Source: Steromphala cineraria
Taxonomy: Eukaryota > Mollusca > Gastropoda > Trochida > Trochidae
Length of the DNA stretch: 64,000 nucleotides
Assembly (NCBI GenBank): GCA_916613615.1
Contig: OU744723.1
Location: 27,488,710 to 27,552,709, forward strand
Direction of reading: 5' to 3'
The notes beneath the pieces were generated by a model, which saw only the letters and a program-made list of their open reading frames with translations, was not told the DNA's origin and ran no database searches. Each line of letters opens with the position of its first letter. The stretch's first letter is position 1. Below, piece after piece: positions 39,801-48,116 of this stretch. A program made the position numbers and the translations under genes.

Positions 39801-40628
39801 AGTTAATATTGATATGTGCAAACTCCTTGGACAATGGGGATTCTAATTTGTAACTTTGGTGACCCTGTGACCCCAAATAGGGTCACAGGGGTCACAACCT
39901 TAAAAAAACTATTTTCATCTTGTTCTCAAGTTCCAAAAGGTCTAGAGAGCTGAAATTATATGTGCAGACTCCTTGGCCAATGGGGATTCTAAAATGTAGA
40001 TTTCGTGACCCCATGACCCCAAATAGGGTCACAGGGGTCACAACCTTAAAAACTTATTTTCATCATCATCTTTAGCTCCTAAAGGTCTATTGAGCTGAAA
40101 GACTGCATGTAGACTCCTTGGCCAATGGGATTCTAAACTGTAGGTTTTGTGACCCCATGACCCCAAATAGGGTCACAGGGGTCACAATCATAAAAACCTA
40201 TTTTTCTCCATTAGATGACAGTCTATGGCAAATTTATTTCTCCTTGGATATTTTAGTGTGGACTTCTTTCACTGTCTGATATTGGCGATCTAGAAAGTGT
40301 TGAATAATAATAAATCATTTGGATAAGGAAATTTATTCCGAATTCGTTACATTTGTTTTGTAATTTTTTTATAGGTTTTCTTGCAATAGGTAACATCAGT
40401 TTCATTTTTAGCTCATCTTGCCTGTATAAAGCAAACTTGATATGATGCCTGATGAGCTACAGAGCCAATGGCTCTATTTTTAATGGATTTAAGAATAACC
40501 AAGATGATTATAATTTCAAAATCTCTCTGTATTTGCAGGTATTAGAAGATTACTTGAAGATGGGTTTATTCCCTACGTCTTTGCTGTCCGGTGAAGCATT
40601 CTTCGTGGCACCAGCAGATCAGGAATAG
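15838..40628 (+). CDS. NAD-dependent epimerase/dehydratase (extended SDR) family protein, 13 exons, 381 aa
   Basis: Thirteen exons join in frame: 15838-15877, 24137-24198, 26060-26116, 28490-28544, 30188-30279, 30596-30709, 35991-36144, 36753-36805, 37405-37531, 37647-37732, 38200-38313, 38767-38868, 40539-40628. All borders are GT-AG; the coding length is 1146 nt. The product starts MAETQRARVLLLGGTGFIG, a Rossmann nucleotide-binding motif (Gly13, Gly16, Gly19), and has NLAAETKYGQ (90-99), FSSGQMYS (130-137) and RPAVVYGPGD (178-187), hallmarks of extended short-chain dehydrogenases acting on nucleotide sugars or related substrates. At the usual YxxxK site the sequence is Met155-A-R-Q-Lys159, so the catalytic Tyr is missing. 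No signal peptide or membrane segment is seen; probably cytosolic. The family resembles proteins named dTDP-glucose 4,6-dehydratase-like, but the substrate is unknown. The start is chosen because it is the first ATG before the glycine motif and sits in a GC-rich patch. Confidence 0.9.
17455..17585. mobile_element. hAT-like MITE with poly-G run
   Basis: Ends are CAGCGGATCCAGGAATTTTGA and, inverted, CAGTGGCGGATCCAGGGATTT; flanks are 8-bp near-identical duplications, AATAATAA (17447-17454) and AATAATGA. The CAGTGGCGGATCCAG end and 8-bp duplication are typical of hAT-type MITEs. Inside is an uninterrupted run of about 19 G, which is prone to length error in sequencing. Confidence 0.75.
17586..21617. 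other. Intron 1 of the epimerase-family gene, unique part
   Basis: AT-rich intronic sequence without a supportable exon. Simple local repeats are present, such as two similar phrases around TCTCATACCATTGCT near 18032-18094. No RNA gene seen. Confidence 0.5.
21618..23934. mobile_element. 2.3-kb inverted-repeat element with internal GTTACTG/AAAGAC motifs
   Basis: Left end ATATATGAGTCATTCTCAAA and right end, read backwards, are the same for about 30 bp (one change to TGCAGCTTT). Inside, short motifs of the type GTTACTG-n-AAAGAC and their reverse complement GTCTTTC-n-GTAAC recur at roughly 21990, 22350, 22390, 22570, 22765, 23145, 23370 and 23725. No coding potential. No clear target-site duplication. 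Confidence 0.6.
24137..24198 (+). CDS. Epimerase-family gene exon 2
   Basis: Acceptor CTGTTGTAG, donor GTCAGT. The split codon gives GTGFIGRNLVHYLVEQELV and SK, completing the dinucleotide-binding loop and first helix. Confidence 0.9.
24265..24479. mobile_element. hAT-like MITE (ACCGTATTTCCTCGAATA ends)
   Basis: Left ACCATATTTCCTCAAATAGA and right (inverted) ACCGTATTTCCTCGAATAGA are terminal inverted repeats continuing into TCGAGACC/TCGAATAAACG motifs. The flanks AAGCTTTT (24257-24264) and AAGCTGTT (24480-24487) match at 7 of 8 bases, as expected for an 8-bp duplication. Confidence 0.7.
24642..25683. mobile_element. Hairpin-ended (GTCC)n repeat, copy B (reverse orientation), intron 2
   Basis: It begins AAAAATAGAGCCATTGGCTC, runs through about four 145-bp units, then (ACGG)n near 25611-25625, and ends CCATCTGGACT-ttc-AGTCCTGATGAGCT. 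It is the same subfamily as copies A and C, with a small internal deletion in the unique part near 24770. Confidence 0.7.
26060..26116 (+). CDS. Epimerase-family gene exon 3
   Basis: Acceptor TTGTTTGTAG, donor GTGAGT. It encodes IRVADKVPPQMAWLNPFHT, the second beta strand with the acidic Asp expected to hold the NAD ribose. Its last ~16 bases and donor are the founder of the 44-bp array that follows directly. Confidence 0.9.
26101..27998 (+). repeat. 44-bp minisatellite, ~43 copies, made from the exon 3/intron 3 junction
   Basis: The unit reads CAACCCCTTCCACACA|GTGAGTACC followed by CACCCCACACAC and CTCCT. The first copy starts inside exon 3, so every unit carries the last ~16 exon bases and the complete consensus 5' splice site. 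Variation is mostly at two or three sites (CGCACC/CACACC/CGTACC and CCCTCC/CGCTCC). One copy near 27220 has GTTAGT instead of GTGAGT, one near 26610 has an insertion, and one near 27640 is 3 bp short. Using donor 2 would add 44 nt and shift the frame; reading on meets TGA at the next CAGTGA. Confidence 0.95.
28004..28472 (+). repeat. Dispersed repeat N, copy 1 (intron 3)
   Basis: Two diverged units carry TTTTTGGACTCTGTTCGGAG and GGGGACAACTTTTCTC-AGAAACTATT, with an end TTGGTGGGGGATGTTGATG. A longer copy of the same family, with a (GTCC)-like start, is at 31228-32330. Confidence 0.55.
28490..28544 (+). CDS. Epimerase-family gene exon 4
   Basis: Acceptor TCTCTTACAG, donor GTATGT. It encodes EAFASPLVEFKHSNLINP plus one base. 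An array of 24 similar donor motifs begins 46 bp downstream. Confidence 0.88.
28591..29310 (+). repeat. 30-bp minisatellite, 24 copies, each with a donor-like AAG|GTATGT
   Basis: The unit is ATGGTAGTCAAG|GTATGT followed by TTCATGTCTGTC. There are exactly 24 units with no indel; differences are limited to GTC/GAC/ATC, GTAG/GTTG and one TTTTATG. The 30-bp length keeps frames open on both strands, giving meaningless repetitive peptides. It begins 46 bp after the exon 4 donor, itself CAG|GTATGT, and abuts dispersed repeat Q. Confidence 0.95.
29311..29860. repeat. Dispersed repeat Q, copy 1 (intron 4)
   Basis: Segments AATAATTTGGGCAGCATAAG, CGTATGACACCGACACTAAC and CACTGTAATATACGGTA recur inverted at 55630-56140 and partly at 56560-56680. 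The boundary on the left is the 30-bp array. Family unknown; no coding frame. Confidence 0.6.
30188..30279 (+). CDS. Epimerase-family gene exon 5
   Basis: Acceptor TTCTTGCAG, donor GTAGGT. It contains FDYVINLAAETKYGQTEP, the NAG/NLA-type strand that contacts the cofactor in extended SDRs. Confidence 0.92.
30596..30709 (+). CDS. Epimerase-family gene exon 6
   Basis: Acceptor TGTGGGCAG (weak pyrimidine tract), donor GTGAGT; 38 whole codons ending EFSSGQMYSSEK, the strand that carries the active-site Ser region. Confidence 0.88.
31116..31130 (+). CDS. Possible 15-nt alternative microexon in intron 6
   Basis: ACAGAAGAAGAGACG (T-E-E-E-T) is preceded by TTGCCTACTAG and followed by a consensus donor GTGAGT. 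Exon 6 ends and exon 7 begins in phase 0, so inclusion would add five residues in frame just before KPTSED. The acceptor is mediocre and no family member is known to me with this insert. Confidence 0.25.
31679..31806 (+). repeat. 42-bp tandem repeat, 3 copies
   Basis: Units starting at 31681, 31723 and 31765 read TTTGCTGTGTGAGTACAGAG followed by TAACAATATTTTGATATAAA. Each has a donor-like TGTGAGTA. Confidence 0.85.
31823..32264 (+). repeat. 34-bp minisatellite, 13 copies, each with an acceptor-like tract
   Basis: The unit is TTTTACACAG|AGTAATGATG followed by ACCCTTGTTCTTTG, so across unit borders it reads TTCTTTGTTTTACACAG|A, a good 3' splice-site look-alike. It lies in intron 6, between exon 6 (ends 30709) and exon 7 (starts 35991). 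Copies differ by single bases only. Confidence 0.92.
32951..35754. repeat. 61-bp satellite-like array, 46 nearly identical copies (intron 6)
   Basis: The unit starts CCATGTGTACGTATTTGTGC and ends GTAATATCTGATT. The length fits 46 units, the last lacking 8 bp, plus two 3-bp CTG gains near 34011 and 35721. I saw a single substitution (C to T at 35638). As 61 is not a multiple of 3, a translation cycles through three frames; none has a stop on the minus strand, giving open frames of 890-980 codons that are artefacts. A diverged partial copy lies at about 35842-35880. Confidence 0.95.
35991..36144 (+). CDS. Epimerase-family gene exon 7
   Basis: Acceptor TGCTGTATAG, donor GTGAGT. It contains PWTQMARQKLEVE, where Met replaces the SDR Tyr four residues before Lys, and YIIVRPAVVYGPGD. 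It lies 237 bp after the 61-bp array. Confidence 0.92.
36753..36805 (+). CDS. Epimerase-family gene exon 8
   Basis: Acceptor TGTTGTTGCAG, donor GTTGGT (weaker than the others). It encodes TPRLIIGAIYKYMKEKMK. Confidence 0.88.
36901..37216. repeat. ~27-bp minisatellite, about 11 copies (intron 8)
   Basis: The unit is TTTCAGCACTAGTGCCCCT followed by AMAAGTAA, with substitutions and small length changes, more diverged than the other arrays. Copies alternate ACTAG/ACTTG. Each has TTTCAG, a weak acceptor-like string. Confidence 0.85.
37405..37531 (+). CDS. Epimerase-family gene exon 9
   Basis: Acceptor TGATTTGCAG, donor GTGAGT. It encodes MLWTKDLKMNTIHVEDVCAA onward to QIYNLVDRGDT; the H-V-x-D-V-C stretch is typical of the substrate-side helix in extended SDRs. 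Confidence 0.92.
37647..37732 (+). CDS. Epimerase-family gene exon 10
   Basis: Acceptor TTCTCTTGCAG, donor GTAGGT. It encodes QGKISELVSEIFDINFDFVG and SVMSNMAK. Confidence 0.9.
38200..38313 (+). CDS. Epimerase-family gene exon 11
   Basis: Acceptor TGTTGTTTCAG, donor GTTCAT (weak). Thirty-eight whole codons from LNMSHVVEDINDKHMAPWAD to LNPFIDQ. Confidence 0.9.
38767..38868 (+). CDS. Epimerase-family gene exon 12
   Basis: Acceptor CTGTGTGGCAG, donor GTACGT. It encodes ELLYNKHLHLAWEKLEELGF and TWSYPALSIDTLRE, the C-terminal helical part. Confidence 0.9.
39242..40481. mobile_element. Hairpin-ended (GTCC)n repeat, copy C, intron 12
   Basis: Starts TTTTTAGCTCATCAGGACT-gaa-AGTCC, then (GTCC)n at about 39293-39312, about six 145-bp units, a unique tail nearly the same as copies A and B, and the closing hairpin GAGCC-aat-GGCTC. 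It is complete at both ends. Confidence 0.75.
40539..40628 (+). CDS. Epimerase-family gene terminal exon 13
   Basis: Acceptor GTATTTGCAG; encodes VLEDYLKMGLFPTSLLSGEA and FFVAPADQE, then TAG. Tandem arrays start 8 bp after the stop. Confidence 0.9.
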   Translation, partial: VLEDYLKMGLFPTSLLSGEAFFVAPADQE

Positions 40629-40636
40629 GAGGACAA

Positions 40637-40796
40637 CACAGCTTGAGATCTACTGCTTGCCGAATTCCACAGCTTGAGATCTACTGCTTGCCGAATTCCA
40701 CAGCTTGAGATCTACTGCTTGCCGAATTCCACAGCTTGAGATCTACTGCTTGCCGAATTCCACAGCTTGAGATCTACTGCTTGCCAAATTCCACAG
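40637..40796 (+). repeat. 31-bp tandem repeat, 5 copies, directly after the epimerase stop codon
   Basis: Unit CACAGCTTGAGATCTACTGC followed by TTGCCGAATTC, five almost identical copies starting 8 bp after the stop, so it should be in the 3' UTR unless the message ends very early. Confidence 0.92.
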
Positions 40797-41030
40797 CTTG
40801 ATGACCCGGGGACAGTACCACATTGTTCAGCTTGATAACCCGTGTTATGTAGCACATTGTTCAGTTGAATCACCCGCGGACAGTACCACAATGTTCAGCT
40901 TGATGATCCTTGTTCTGTATCATTATGTTAAATTTGATGACCCGCGAACAGTACCGCAATGTTCAGATCCGTGTTCTGTACCACCATGTTCAGCTTGATG
41001 ACCCGTGTTCTGTACCTCAATGTTGAAGAG
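40793..41030 (+). repeat. ~34-bp degenerate tandem repeat, about 7 copies
   Basis: Unit CAGCTTGATGACCCG followed by a variable 8-10 bp and TACCACATTGTT; copies differ by substitutions and deletions. Its start, CACAGCTTGA, resembles the start of the preceding 31-bp unit, so the two may share an origin. Confidence 0.8.
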
Positions 41031-41163
41031 TGTTGTGCAGGATAAGAGTGCCAGCAGCAGCCCGACCTGCTGATAGATACTGTGTGTCCAGGGTCACTCA
41101 CTCTCACTCTCTCCCTCTCCCTACGTGTTCCACGGGTCACTCTTGCTTAGTAGGTATCTCTGG

Positions 41164-43128
41164 ACAACACACTATATTACTAGAGTTGAGATAGGACGAC
41201 TTGAGGCAAGCACCTGGCCCTCTGAAGAGAAGGCAACACACTATATTACTACAGTTGAGATAGGACGACTTGAGGCAAGCACCTGGCCCTCTGAAGAGAA
41301 GGCAACACACTATATTACTACAGTTGAGATAGGACGACTTGAGGCAAGCACCTGGCCCTCTGAAGAGAAGGCAACACACTATATTACTACAGTTGAGATA
41401 GGACGACTTGAGGCAAGCACCTGGCCCTCTGAAGAGAAGGCAACACACTATATTACTACAGTTGAGATAGGACGACTTGAGGCAAGCACCTGGCCCTCTG
41501 AAGAAAAGGCAACACACTATATTACTACAGTTGAGATAGGACGACTTGAGGCAAGCACCTGGCCCTCTGAAGAGAAGGCAACACACTATATTACTACAGT
41601 TGAGATAGGACGACTTGAGGCAAGCACCTGGCCCTCTGAAGAAAAGGCAACACACTATATTACTACAGTTGAGATAGGACGACTTGAGGCAAGCACCTGG
41701 CCCTCTGAAGAGAAGGCAACACACTATATTACTACAGTTGAGGTAGGACGACTTGAGGCAAGCACCTGGCACTCTGAAGAGAAGACAACACACTATATTA
41801 CTAGAGTTGAGATAGGACGACTTGAGGCAAGCACCTGGCCCTCTGAAGAGAAGGCAACACACTATATTACTACAGTTGAGATAGGACGACTTGAGGCAAG
41901 CACCTGGCCCTCTGAAGAAAAGGCAACACACTATATTACTACAGTTGAGATAGGACAACTTGAGGCAAGCACATGGCCCTCTGAAGAGAAGGCAACACAC
42001 TATTTTACTACAGTTGAGATAGGACGACTTGAGGCAAGCACCTGGCCCTCTGAAGAGAAGGCAACACACTATATTACTACAGTTGAGATAGGACGACTTG
42101 AGGCAAGCACCTGGCCCTCTGAAGAGAAGGCAACACACTATATTACTACAGTTGAGATAGGACGACTTGAGGCAAGCACCTGGCCCTCTGAAGAAAAGGC
42201 AACACACTATATTACTACAGTTGAGATAGGACGACTTGAGGCAAGCACCTGGCCCTCTGAAGAGAAGGCAACACACTATATTACTACAGTTGAGGTAGGA
42301 CGACTTGAGGCAAGCACCTGGCACTCTGAAGAGAAGACAACACACTATATTACTAGAGTTGAGATAGGACCACTTGAGGCAAGCACCTGGCCCTCTGAAG
42401 AGAAGGCAACACACTATATTACTACAGTTGAGATAGGACGACTTGAGGCAAGCACCTGGCCCTCTGAAGAAAAGGCAACACACTATATTACTACAGTTGA
42501 GATAGGACGACTTGAGGCAAGCACATGGCCCTCTGAAGAGAAGGCAACACACTATTTTACTACAGTTGAGATAGGACGACTTGAGGCAAGCACCTGGCCC
42601 TCTGAAGAGAAGGCAACACACTATATTACTACAGTTGAGATAGGACGACTTGAGGCAAGCACCTGGCCCTCTGAAGAGAAGGCAACACACTATATTACTA
42701 CAGTTGAGATAGGACGACTTGAGGCAAGCACCTGGCCCTCTGAAGAGAAGGCAACACACTATATTACTACAGTTGAGATAGGACGACTTGAGGCAAGCAC
42801 CTGGCCCTCTGAAGAGAAGGCAACACACTATATTACTACAGTTGAGATAGGACGACTTGAGGCAAGCACCTGGCCCTCTGAAGAGAAGGCAACACACTAT
42901 ATTACTACAGTTGAGATAGGACGACTTGAGGCAAGCACCTGGCCCTCTGAAGAAAAGGCAACACACTATATTACTACAGTTGAGATAGGACGACTTGAGG
43001 CAAGCACCTGGCCCTCTGAAGAGAAGGCAACACACTATATTACTACAGTTGAGATAGGACGACTTGAGGCAAGCACCTGGCCCTCTGAAGAAAAGGCAAC
43101 ACACTATATTACTACAGTTGAGATAGGA
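41164..43128. repeat. 69-bp array, ~28.5 copies, with an 8-unit higher-order duplication
   Basis: The unit runs ACACACTATATTACTACAGT to CTCTGAAGAGAAGGCA. Marker variants recur exactly 552 bp (8 units) apart: GTTGAGGTAGG at 41737 and 42289, and ACTATTTTAC near 42000 and 42552, so a block of eight units was duplicated. Being 69 nt, the array is open on both strands (726 and 655 codons). The plus frame repeats THYITTVEIGRLEASTWPSE; no acceptor, start context or domain supports it as protein. It may be in a long 3' UTR, as an AATAAA is at 43511. Confidence 0.93.
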
Positions 43129-43134
43129 GGAAAC

Positions 43135-44302
43135 ATGTCGGCCATTTATCTAACTTGTTACAGAAAGCAGAAAGTGTTTAATAATTTTGTTAAGCTTTTC
43201 CCATTAAGTTTCAACATAAAAGTGTTCACATGCTCAAATTTAAGCAATGAAAAGATAAAAATGTTGATTAATAACAAACCTTTTTCTTTCTCTTCAAAGG
43301 ATTGATCTTTTTAATTTGATTGTTTCAGTATTTTCAAATCTTGTTTTCAAATCAGGTCATAATATTATTATGGATATGATTGAACTAGTTGTTTGAAGGG
43401 TTTGAATTTTCAAAGCTGTATAAGATTGAGGTAGGTTTTATACAAATACATTGGCCGACAACTAGTTTGCTCTTTGAAAGCATCTCAGCAATGATCAGTC
43501 TGTATCATGAAATAAAAACACTGCAGGTGCAGTCACACATTGAATGTTAATGTGATAAAGTTACGACCTATAATTTGCTGTTCTCATATGTATTTGGCTT
43601 TCTGTTTGCATTATTGATTTGACTCGAATTTGTTACATATCATTGTGCTGGGCTTCCATTTGTATGTTAGGGGAGAGAACTATATAAGGAGAACTAACTT
43701 CATTGTGGAAGGGGGACAACTCTTAATCTTAGAGGGAGCTAACTCTACCATGAAGGGGAGGTAACTACTTTTCCAGGGGGGATCACAGAGCTGCATGAAA
43801 TGTTTATTATGCATGGTATTACGAACTTGACATCACAATTGTTGAATCATGATTAGCTTTGCATAGTTAAACCATTCCAAGTATTCGAATTATTTGTCCT
43901 TATTTTTTAATTAGACATATTTAGTAAATCTTTATATTTGTTTGTGTGATTGTTTGACAGCTTATGTGTGTATATATATATATAGCTATATATTTAGGTC
44001 ATCAAAGCTAAATCAGATCATTTTGCTGAAAGGTCAGTGACAGGTCATATAATTTTAATTATTGAATGAGACTAGTTGAATACAGAGCCTGATCTAACAT
44101 GAGACAGGTCTACCGTCACTTGACACGTGCTTCCCTCACATTATAAATCAATAAAAAGAGCTTACAAGCACTTAACAGTGTAATTTTAAAATACTCTCAA
44201 TGTGACATTTGTGTGCATTTAATACCAGTAAGCATATGGTTTATGGTTATTGTTGACGCAAATGTTTTGTCTATACTTCTTCCAGAAAGATGTTAAAGCG
44301 AT
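43135..44302. other. 3' flank of the epimerase gene, nothing recognised
   Basis: No exon or repeat boundary found. It holds AATAAA at 43511 (a possible poly(A) signal) and a short set of purine-rich GGGGGACAACT / GGGAGGTAACT phrases near 43700-43785. Confidence 0.4.
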
Positions 44303-44977
44303 CATGAACTGGCCACTGATTCAGGAACCATCCCCACTACAATTCATGAACTGGCCACTGATTCAGGAACTAACCCCACTACAATTCATGACCTGGCCAC
44401 TGATTTAGGGACTATCCCCCTACAATTCATGAACTGGCCAGTGATTTAGGATCTAACCCCACTACAATTCATGAACTGGCCACTGATTCAGGAACTATCC
44501 CCACTACAATTCATGAACTGGCCACTGATTCAGGAACTAACCCCACTACAATTCATGAACTGGCCAGTGATTCAGGAACCATCCCCACTACAATTCATGA
44601 ACTGGCCACTGATTCAGCAACTAACCCCACTACAATTCATGAACTGGCCACCGATTTAGGAACCATCCCCACTACAATTCATGTACTGGCCAGTGATTTA
44701 GGAACTAACCCCACTACAATTCATGAACTGGCCAGTGATTTAGGAACTATCCCAACTACAATTCATGAACTGGCCACTGATTCAGCAACTAACCCCACTA
44801 CAATTCATGAACTGGCCACTGATTCAGGAACTAACCCCACTACAATTCATGAAACTGGCCATTGATTTAGGGACTATCCCCCTACAATTCATGAACTGGC
44901 CAGTGATTCAGGATCTAACACCACTACAATTCATGAACTGGCCAGTGATTCAGGAACTATCCCCACTACAATTCATG
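44303..44977. repeat. 42-bp array, 16 copies
   Basis: The unit is ATGAACTGGCCACTGATTCA followed by GGAACTAACCCCACTACAATTC. Variants are CACTGA/CAGTGA, TTCAGG/TTTAGG and ACTAACC/ACCATCC. Forty-two is a multiple of 3, giving short frames of the type MNWPLIQELTPLQF; stops (TTTAG) break them. No evidence for coding. Confidence 0.92.
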
Positions 44978-46600
44978 GTATTCTTATCTCATCCATATTG
45001 CCTTTACATATCATCTGTGCTTCACAATAGTGCAGTGTGTGCTATATTAGGTTGATCCAATTGGTTCATGACTAACAACTGGGTTATATCTCACTGTATA
45101 ACATTCTTGTACATCTTTGTAAAATAATAATATGCCGCAATCATTGATAATAATAAAGTATAAAAAATAAAGTAATAATTGACTTTTTTCAAAACTAATG
45201 ATAGTTAAAACAACTGAAACAAACTTAAAGAAGCTAATATCTTGAGTTGCAGCAGACAGACAACTGATTATTTCTTCTTGTGAGTGGTTTCACTATATAT
45301 TTTACATTCAGGCTGTGTTGAATACTATTTGGCAGGTCCAAACATCTTTACTTTTAAGCTAGTTGTTAATGTGGTCTATTTGTATCATTTGTGTTTGTTT
45401 TGCATAATTCTTACTCAATATATGTGCTGTATTATTTTTGAACTGCCATTAAGAATCTATCCTATTCAGGGACATCTGTATATTATGACTCAAGAGATTT
45501 ATTTATTATTGGTACTTAGTTTAAAGTATATATATTTACCTGCATTCGCCAAGACATATCTTTAAGCATGAAGATGCACACGGTAATATTTGTTTATGAA
45601 TGTGTTTAAGTGTTGTTTATGATGTCTTCATAGCAAAACTGATCATGAAATGTATATGATGTTTTAGAAAATAAGAGTTGACTCAACTCAACTAATTGGA
45701 GTGAGATTTGTAAGACTTGCCCCTATTTACGTCAACAAGGATATCAACGGGCCAAACAGACATACTATTCTTGATATCTGAAAAGAACTTACAAAAATTA
45801 TAAAATTTTGACAATAAAAATACTTCATTCATGAACACCTAATTTATATTTTTTCATTTAATAATCTTATTGCCATTAATAATATTAAAATACCAAACAA
45901 TTTTTTTTATCAAATGTTACATTCAGAACTATCAAATTATTTCATATTAATTATTAACTTTCATGACATTCATGAATATTTGGAACACTACTACATATAA
46001 GTAACTAATAAACACTTGTTTGTTACTACTACCTTTTTCATGATTTTTGCTTACAATGTAAGATGGAACCACCTGTTGTTCATTTAGTTTTCTTGTCAAC
46101 ATTCATAGTTATCTAAACTCATGTGCTTGAAATACTGTCTCTGCGGTACAAATCTATTTAATTTTCTTTTTTATTTAAATTCAATGAGATAGCGTTATTG
46201 TAAATTTTTAAGAGGATTTCATTGAATGTTTATTTCTGCTGCCATATTTGATAATGTACATCTGGCTTTAGATGGGTGGTATTTCAGCACTTGGGAAACT
46301 GTCTTACAATCATGTATACACTTTATCCTTATCATAACTGCTTTGTTGATTCATCTGATCATATCATTGTTTCTTCATCAGAAAGTATATTTTGTTCACG
46401 CAAATAAATGTTTTATGTACATTGATGATGATTTGTTGCCACTTACAAAGCAAATCCTGTGTTAACCCAGTGTTACAATGATTTATTGTCACTTACAAAG
46501 CACATCATGTGTAAACCCAGTGTAAAGATGATTTGTCCTACAAACTGGCACCTACTTGCTGGAATTTAATTGATTTGCCAAACTTGAAGATCTCTTTACC
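44978..46600. other. Intergenic stretch with nothing recognised
   Basis: Very AT-rich. Short hydrophobic open frames (e.g. 45284-45565) look like translated AT-rich sequence. No RNA gene seen. Confidence 0.45.
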
Positions 46601-46602
46601 TG

Positions 46603-46690
46603 GTTCTGTAGCTCATCAGGATATATCTAATTTTGCTTTAAGGTGTGGCCGATGTGGTTCCCCCTTCCCGGGGGTCCACAGGGTCACCAA
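46603..46690. mobile_element. Fragment of the hairpin-ended repeat family (E-type start)
   Basis: CTGTAGCTCATCAGG, then AAGGTGTGGCCGATGTGGTTC and CAGGGTCACCAAATG, matches the starts of copies E, F and G and then breaks off into the dispersed repeat at 46725. Confidence 0.6.
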
Positions 46691-46724
46691 ATGTACCATT
46701 TCATTAGAATGAGTAGACAAATAA

Positions 46725-46850
46725 CTTCTTTGAGAGGCATTTTAGAAGTTGGGATGACAATAATGCTGAGGAATATATGGATGACAACTTCTTTGTTCAT
46801 TGTACGCGACATTTCGACACAGATTCTTGCTCTTACGTGAATTCTGCTTT
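46725..46850 (-). repeat. Dispersed repeat, copy 2 (inverted relative to 10850-10985)
   Basis: It reads as the reverse complement of the copy at 10850-10985, including GAAGTTGGGATGACAATAAT and the CGACATTTCGACACA string. Confidence 0.6.
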
Positions 46851-46853
46851 CCA

Positions 46854-48116
46854 TTTTTAGCTCATCAGGTCTGAAAGACCCGATGGGCTTATGGCATGGC
46901 ATGGCGTCCGGCGTCCGTCCGTCCGTCCGTCCATCCGTAAACTTTTCACATTTTAGACTTCTTCTCCAGAACCAATCACTCTAGAGAGCTGATATTTGAT
47001 GTGGAGACTCCTTGGCCAATGGGGATTCTAAATTGTAGATTTCATGACCTCATGACCCCAAATGGGGTCACAGGGGTCAAAACCTTAAAAACCTATTTTC
47101 ATCTTCTTCTCCGGTTCCAAAAGGTCTAGAGAGCTGAAAAGTTGTGTGTAGACTCCTTGGCCAATGGGGATTCTAAATTGTAGATTTCATGACCTCATGA
47201 CCCCAAATGGGGTCACAGGGGTCAAAGCCTTAAAAACCTATTTTCATCTTCTTCTCCAGTTCCAAAAGGTCTAGAGAGCTGAATAGTTGTGTGTAGACTC
47301 CTTGGCCAATGGGGATTCTAAATTGTAGATTGAAAATAGATTTTTAAGATTGTGACCCCTGTGACCCTATTTGGGGTCATGGGGTCACGAAATCTACAAT
47401 TTAGAATCCCCATTGGCCAAGGAGTCTGCACATATAATTTCAGCTCTCTAGACCTTTTGGAACTTGAGAAGAAGATGAAAATAGTTTTTTAAGGTTGTGA
47501 CCCCTGTGACCCTATTTGGGGTCACAGGGTCAACAAAGTTACAAATAAGAATCCCCATTGTCCAAGGAGTCTGCACACATCAATATTAACTATCTACTCC
47601 TTTTGGAACTGGAGAAGAAGATGAAAATAGGTTTTTAAGGTTGTGACCCATGTGACCCTATTTGGGGATCTGGGGTCACGAAATCTACAATTTAGAATCC
47701 CCATTGGCCAAGGAGTCTGCACATATCATTTTTAACTCTCTAGTCCTTTTAGAACTGGAGAAGAAGATGAAAATAGGTTTTTAAGGTTGTGACCCCTGTG
47801 ACCCTATTGGGGTCACAGGGTCACTAAAGTTACAAATTAGAATCCCCATTGTCCAAGGAGTCTGCACATATAATTTTTAACTCTCTACTCCTTTTGGAAC
47901 TGGAGAAGAAGATGAAAATAGGTTTTTAAAGTTGTGACCCCTGTGACCCTATTTGGAAATTTACAAATTAGAATCTCCATATGCTAAGGTACCTGTACAC
48001 AAAATTTCAGCTCTCTAATGTGTATGGTTCATGAGAAGAAGTCGAAAGTGTCAAAAGTTTACGGACGCCGGACGACAGGCCATGCCATAAGCCTTTCAGT
48101 CCTGATGACCTAAAAA
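46854..48116. mobile_element. Hairpin-ended repeat, copy D: two half-elements head to head
   Basis: The left part starts TTTTTAGCTCATCAGGTCT-gaa-AGACC with (GTCC)n and three units in forward orientation. At about 47331 orientation flips, and the right part runs through reverse units to a second (GTCC)-side end, AGTCCTGATGACCTAAAAA. Both ends of the element are therefore the same terminus, a fold-back arrangement with no GAGCC end. Confidence 0.7.

Noticed and set aside
41125..43305. Open frames of 726 (plus) and 655 (minus) codons made of 23-residue repeats
   Set aside because: Both strands are open because the 69-bp unit has no stop in those frames; near-perfect nucleotide identity without synonymous bias and a position after a gene's stop codon argue against protein coding.
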